Of a stretch of DNA of 64,000 bases, positions 59,502 through 64,000 are shown in pieces. Both the position numbers and the translations under genes were made by a program. The stretch is from Adineta vaga (lineage: Eukaryota; Rotifera). Within the stretch, counting starts at the first letter, position 1; the number at the start of each line of letters is the position of its first letter. The stretch covers positions 16,740,001 through 16,804,000 of the forward strand of contig CP075494.1 in assembly GCA_021613535.1 (NCBI GenBank), given 5' to 3'. The notes beneath the pieces are model-generated. The model ran no database searches, had not been told where the DNA came from, and saw only the letters and a list, made by a program, of their open reading frames with translations.

Positions 59502-60443
59502 ATGCCAAGTATTGATGAAGTTTCACCTATATGGGTAAATATCGAATTTTCCCTCTTTGTTTTTGGAGAAGTAATGGCTTTTCCTTGTTACATCTTTGTA
59601 TTATATCATCTATTAGCAACAAAAAATGCACGTCAACTCATTCCGAATCATGCGATTGTTATTATGTTAGTTTTCAATTGGATTCATCTCTCCATTGATT
59701 TATCAATGACAACAAATTTTTTACGATTGAGATATGTATCACCTTTTCATCCTATTCTATGTGGTTTGCAACAATTTGTGGATTATGGAATTTGGTATGG
59801 TGCTATTTTTATTATGCTTTGGATATCAATCGAACGACATATTGTCATATTTCATTCAAGTTTAATTAGAACAACTCGTTCTTGTCTAATATTTCATTAT
59901 TTACCGCTCATCGTTTTTACTCTCTATGCACCAAGCTTATATTTTTATTTAATAGTTCTCTATCCTTGCGAGCGTCTTTATGACGATAGATATAATTTAT
60001 GCGGTGGTGTATGTTTCTATACAACTATATCATCATGGTATATTTGGTATGAATCAACTGTAAATTATGTTATTCCAATATTACTCATCGTTGTACTTAG
60101 TTTTGCTCTTCTTGTTCGTGTTTTTTTACAGAAACGTCGTTTACAACGAAATGTCGGATGGCATCGACATTGGAAAATGATCATACAATTTATTGTTATA
60201 TGTTCAATGTATCTTATATTTGATCTTCCTTATATTATTATTATGATTATTCAATGGGCAGGAATTCGTAATTTTGGCAATTCTTTTGCATCACCATATA
60301 TAACACATTTAACATATGTTCCAGCTATTGTTTTACCATTTGCCACTCTTGTAACATTGCCCGATGTAACGAAGAAATTTCATGCCTTGTTTATTTGGAA
60401 AAAGAATCAACGAAATATTGTACCGACGACTGTAAACATTTAA
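59502..60443 (+). CDS. Rhodopsin-like (class A) G-protein-coupled receptor
   Basis: Single-exon 313-residue receptor from ATG 59502 (MPSIDEVSPIW). Seven hydrophobic segments are visible, starting with FSLFVFGEVMAFPCYIFVLY (TM1) and NHAIVIMLVFNWIHL (TM2). TM3 follows a conserved cysteine (ILCGLQQF) and ends in the DRY-equivalent SIERHIVIF. A second-loop cysteine (LCGGVC) can pair with the TM3 cysteine. A basic third intracellular loop (QKRRLQRNVGWHRHWK) precedes TM6, and TM7 has PFATLVTLPD where NPxxY is expected. Many orphan receptors of this kind occur in bdelloids; the ligand is unknown. The frame is intact. Confidence 0.88.
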   Translation: MPSIDEVSPIWVNIEFSLFVFGEVMAFPCYIFVLYHLLATKNARQLIPNHAIVIMLVFNWIHLSIDLSMTTNFLRLRYVSPFHPILCGLQQFVDYGIWYGAIFIMLWISIERHIVIFHSSLIRTTRSCLIFHYLPLIVFTLYAPSLYFYLIVLYPCERLYDDRYNLCGGVCFYTTISSWYIWYESTVNYVIPILLIVVLSFALLVRVFLQKRRLQRNVGWHRHWKMIIQFIVICSMYLIFDLPYIIIMIIQWAGIRNFGNSFASPYITHLTYVPAIVLPFATLVTLPDVTKKFHALFIWKKNQRNIVPTTVNI

Positions 60444-63400
60444 GTACTATATCCATTTGAGATTGAACTATCGTATTATTGTTTTACTTTTTTTTCTCGA
60501 ATTTATTTAAGTTTTTGATGTTAACATGTAATCTTTTTATTTCGTCTTAATTATTATAACCATCTAAATAAACGTAAATTTTCTCTTTTCACTTTTCTAT
60601 CTCTTTCTTTATACCAGAAGTGAAACTTGACGAAAATAAAATCGAGAGATTTTGAAATAAAGATATCGTTAATAATCAAGAACAAATTTTGTGTTTACAC
60701 GATGTTTATTCATATGTTTGATGTGTAGTGTTAACTTTGAATCTTTCCTAATTTTTCGTTTGATTCAGTTCCATATTTATAATTTTCATCTTTGTATCTG
60801 ATAAATAAACATGCACAACATATAACAGAAATAAATATTAGTTAGACGAAGACGCTTCTCACAATAAGAGACACAGCGAGAGAAATAAAAATTATGTGAA
60901 TGAATGAAGAGTAACGAATATAATTGAGTTGAACATTAATCTTGAATGATTAGATAGGAAGCGATATACATGAGAGAAATAAGAGAAGGAAAAAAAGAAA
61001 TAAAGAGAGGATCGCTAATATTCCTGTTAGCGATAGTATATTATCGCTACTCTCCTTTTTCTTCTGCTCACTTGAGAGAATGTTATCTGCCATAAAGTTT
61101 GATATCGATATAGAAATCGACAGAAAAAAAGTAAACGTTATCTTATGTTGCGTGTCTTTTCAATAGTCTGTTTTTTTGCAAATATGAAATTCTTCTTATA
61201 TTCTCTTGTATCTCTTTTTCAAGTCATAATAAAAGCTAATGAACTTAACCGTGCTCGTGACTCTATGTATCATTGGAACCGTTAAGAAGTTTTGAGTATA
61301 AGATTTAGCAAGAGCATCATGGAAATTGTAGGGAAAATAATCGGAACAGTGACGAGTCTAAAATCATTTTTGTTTAAAGGTTTGTGCGTTGTTCAGTAGT
61401 ACAGGTGAGATCTGTCGACAGAATTTTAGCAGAAATATGCGGATAAAAACGGAGTAGATAATGAGTGTGATTTTACCACTGGATATTCATATTCATCAAA
61501 CAGATTAAAGAACATTCCAAAAATATGAAAACCTATGGTAAATGAATGTGCTGTAACTATGACCACTCACAAAAAAGTAGCTCCTGTTTTCAGTTTCTTT
61601 TCCGGAACTGTATTAACATAAACTCGTTCCTTTTCAAAAGCGGAATTAAAGGAAATTCATATATTCCCTTCGAAAGTGATTAAAAACTAGAAGACATAAT
61701 GGAGAGTTATACTTTAAAGTATAGATTGAAATAAGTTTCAGGTACTTTGAACGATTCTTCGAAGGAACTTAATTGATGATCATGCGAGAATGAATCTGGC
61801 GCGTTACAATTTTCCTGAAAATAAAGAGGCAAATGAAGTGTATGCTCAAAACCATACACTTATGTAAATTGTCTATGTCTTTAATTATGAGTTGATCCAC
61901 CATAATGGGCTTTCTTTTTGCAACTGTGAAAATCTTCGCCTGACTGAAGAGATGAACATAGGAAAAAGACCATGTGCTTGTTAACGACTAGTCGTGAGTG
62001 GCAGACTAGACGTTTGTTTAAGAAACTTCTAGTAACTAAAATCTGTAGGGATTAATGAACTTTTAAGAAGTTTCAAGTACTTCAATGCATGAACTAAGGC
62101 AAATCTTTGTCGTATTTTTAGCGTGATGACCGACCGAGTTATATCCTTACAACAAAGGATCGGCATCAATTTCGATTCATAACTTGTTATCATTATTAAG
62201 AAACTGAAACTAACTTTTTATTATGCATAGAAGTTTTGATTCTCATTAAGAATTTTGTTGTAGAAGTGTTGCTTTGAATATAAGGTCTAGCGGGGTTTGC
62301 GTTGTGCTTCTTGTTATTCGAAATTTCTAAATATTCTGAGCACTGTTATATTTCTTTCAGAAAATAGTCAGCGAATCCGAAGGGTGAGCCTTACTTGTGA
62401 GCTATAAGATAAACAAGTTCAGTTAATTATTAGGACGTAAATGGTCCGTCCGGCGTCGTCGATGGAACAGACTAAAACAATTACTGGTGAATAATATTCA
62501 ATACAATAATGAAATAATTCTTAACACAATAAAAGAACATTTCCTCAGAAGATATTACAAATCAATATCTACGTAATATTTAAGCACTTTTGTCATAATT
62601 GAAGTCTATATGACACGGCCATATTCTTATATACATGATTTATATCATTAAGTAGCTTACCAATAATAATATATCCTGATTATTAACTCGAACATTTAGT
62701 AGAAAATATCTACATGACTTATAAAACATAGGATTGAAATAAAAAATTAAAGTTTTGATGAATTCGCACTTTTTCCTCAAATAATAATTCGTAAAACCCA
62801 CTGTCATTGATATCGTATGCTATCACCTAGTATATGAAATACTTTGAGAATAATATATATATATAAATAAATCGATATATCTGTATGATAAGATGTGCAA
62901 GTATTTGTTGGAATACTACTGTCATGAAAATTTTTACAAATTCGCATTAGGATTGAGATACCGCGTTCTTCTTAACATTAAGATTGAGTTAAGCTCTCGT
63001 CGATGATCAGTGTATTTCCTAAATATTTATTCAAATTAATAAATGTAAGGATAGAAAACGAACACTAATGAAGGTATTTTATATTAAAGCATTTTACACA
63101 ACATGATCGTGTTGTGACTTTCACACACATAATGTAAACATAAAATTCACAATAATTTGGAGAAAAGGACTAAAGAAAACATGTGTGTTAGTGATCTGTC
63201 ATACACAACACATGATTTTTATTTTCGGTAAATGAAGGTCAAAAGCATGTCTGTCGATTTATATTCATCGTTTCACAGCACATTGATAAACAATGAATGC
63301 AAACACTACTTTGCTTTAAGTACTGGCTTCCCACTTTCTCTTTTTCTCTTTTTCTTTTGAGAAAATATTTGCTTGACGTATTTTTTCCCCTTTTTTCTCA

Positions 63401-63711
63401 AAAAACTTAAATATTACTTAATATAAGTCTGTAACAAATGCGAAGTAGTGATGTGAACAAGAAAGTTCAGAATAAAATCAAAAAAAAGAGAAAAGAAAAA
63501 CAGAGGAAAAAGAGGAGTAGTGAGATGCCAGCTTTAAGCATGGTCAAACAATTGTTTACTTGACTACGATAATATTATGTGGCATATTGGTTTCTTCTAA
63601 CTACATTCTATGAAAAAATTGCTTCGAACAAAAAAAACGCATTTGTTTTTCATTCTTGACTTTGTACGTGTGAGTTGTTGCGATTTCGATCATTTTTTTT
63701 CTTGTATGTAA
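60444..63711. other. Long gene-free spacer
   Basis: About 3.3 kb with no recognisable gene. A short perfect stem TAGCGATA/TATCGCTA with a 6-nt loop occurs at 61028-61049. The rest shows A/T runs and GA-rich patches. Sequence just before 63712 should hold the promoter of the last gene. Confidence 0.4.
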
Positions 63712-64000
63712 ATGGCGACTGGTAAGTGCGAAAAATTTCGCGTTGGTCGTGAATTCCTAGAAAGTGTTTTATGGCCTTTCGCGATGCGGAAACCCGATCA
63801 TGATCGATGTTATTGTAATCAATGTTATCCAGCTACTCTCTCAAACACATTGACTGTCGCTGGTTATACGAATGTCATTCCACGTGGATGGACTCGTTTT
63901 GCTGTTTCTGTTGACGAAGCTTTCTTCAATCATCATGATGTATGGAAAAAATGGCTTAACTGTTATCATGGAACAAGTATTGAGAGTGCAAAATCTTGTG
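63712..64000 (+). CDS. PARP/ART-like protein, N-terminal part (truncated by window)
   Basis: The open frame from ATG 63712 runs off the window end after 96 codons. It contains a cysteine cluster DRCYCNQCYPATLSNT, then the segment VAGYTNVIPRGWTRFAVSVD and WKKWLNCYHGTSIESAKSC. The CYC..CYP...PRGW.RF...YHGT order is one I recall from a bdelloid/metazoan family. YHGT resembles the His-containing motif of PARP-type ADP-ribosyltransferases (HGT, first residue of the H-Y-E triad). The rest of the catalytic domain lies outside the window, so activity cannot be judged. Confidence 0.5.
   Translation, partial: MATGKCEKFRVGREFLESVLWPFAMRKPDHDRCYCNQCYPATLSNTLTVAGYTNVIPRGWTRFAVSVDEAFFNHHDVWKKWLNCYHGTSIESAKSC

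Noticed and set aside
61028-61049. Short perfect stem TAGCGATA/TATCGCTA as a terminator or operator
   Set aside because: In a eukaryotic spacer far from any gene; a single 8-bp stem is expected by chance in AT-rich DNA of this length.
1-64000. Bacterial operon, CRISPR array, rRNA or tRNA
   Set aside because: No regularly spaced repeats with spacers, no rRNA or tRNA-like cloverleaf sequence recognised, and gene structure with introns is clearly eukaryotic.

Overview
This is an animal nuclear genome window, most likely from a bdelloid rotifer. It is AT-rich, with many short GT-AG introns (about 50-65 nt) and animal-only families: an innexin, a rhodopsin-type receptor, a JmjN/JmjC protein and a CAP protein. 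It also carries families I associate with bdelloids: CPC-motif two-TM proteins, EGF-7TM proteins, VCBS and NHL repeat proteins and VLIG-like GTPases. Bacterial-type enzymes and transposon debris lie among these genes, as reported for gene-poor, subtelomere-like bdelloid regions. The species call is inference; there is no rRNA or tRNA marker. A 23-base run of N at 44417-44439 marks an assembly gap.

Layout. 0-9 kb: a degenerate inverted-repeat element, a CqsA/LqsA-like (autoinducer synthase family) PLP enzyme with one intron, a four-exon innexin on the minus strand, and a CmcI-type methyltransferase/hydroxylase-like protein. 9-17 kb: a long spacer, then three tandem paralogous two-TM cysteine-rich proteins; the first two share an almost identical 390-bp 3' block, a sign of gene conversion. 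17-21.5 kb: a beta-lactamase-fold serine hydrolase (minus), a divergent three-exon CAP protein, and a decayed EGF-7TM gene cut off at a G-rich hairpin. 22-29 kb: a large broken VLIG-like GTPase with a C-terminal VWA domain. 29.8-38.5 kb: a small Cys-rich protein, a broken MLKL/HeLo-like helical domain, an RRM protein, a 92-bp MITE with perfect 8-bp target duplication, and a JmjN/JmjC protein that appears to lack its iron ligands. 38.5-50 kb: AT-rich spacer with fragments of VCBS, non-LTR ORF1, hAT and NHL genes, one intact secreted Pro-rich protein, and a large palindrome. 50-60.5 kb: a decayed VCBS gene, an intact eight-exon, 774-residue EGF-like type II membrane protein whose stop codon touches a foldback element, and an intact receptor. 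60.5-64 kb: spacer, then the 5' end of a PARP/ART-like gene.

The most striking pattern not explained by genes is a dispersed family of short inverted repeats, with arms like TTGAGGGTGTGGGTG and its complement. It occurs about 16 times. It resembles the TGTGGG-type repeats I recall for bdelloid telomeres, and several copies sit exactly where a broken gene stops or where two unrelated transposon fragments meet. I see no operon-like functional grouping: the intact genes look independent, and the shared theme is foreign enzymes, membrane/secreted families and mobile-element turnover. All family calls are from motif recognition, without database searches.
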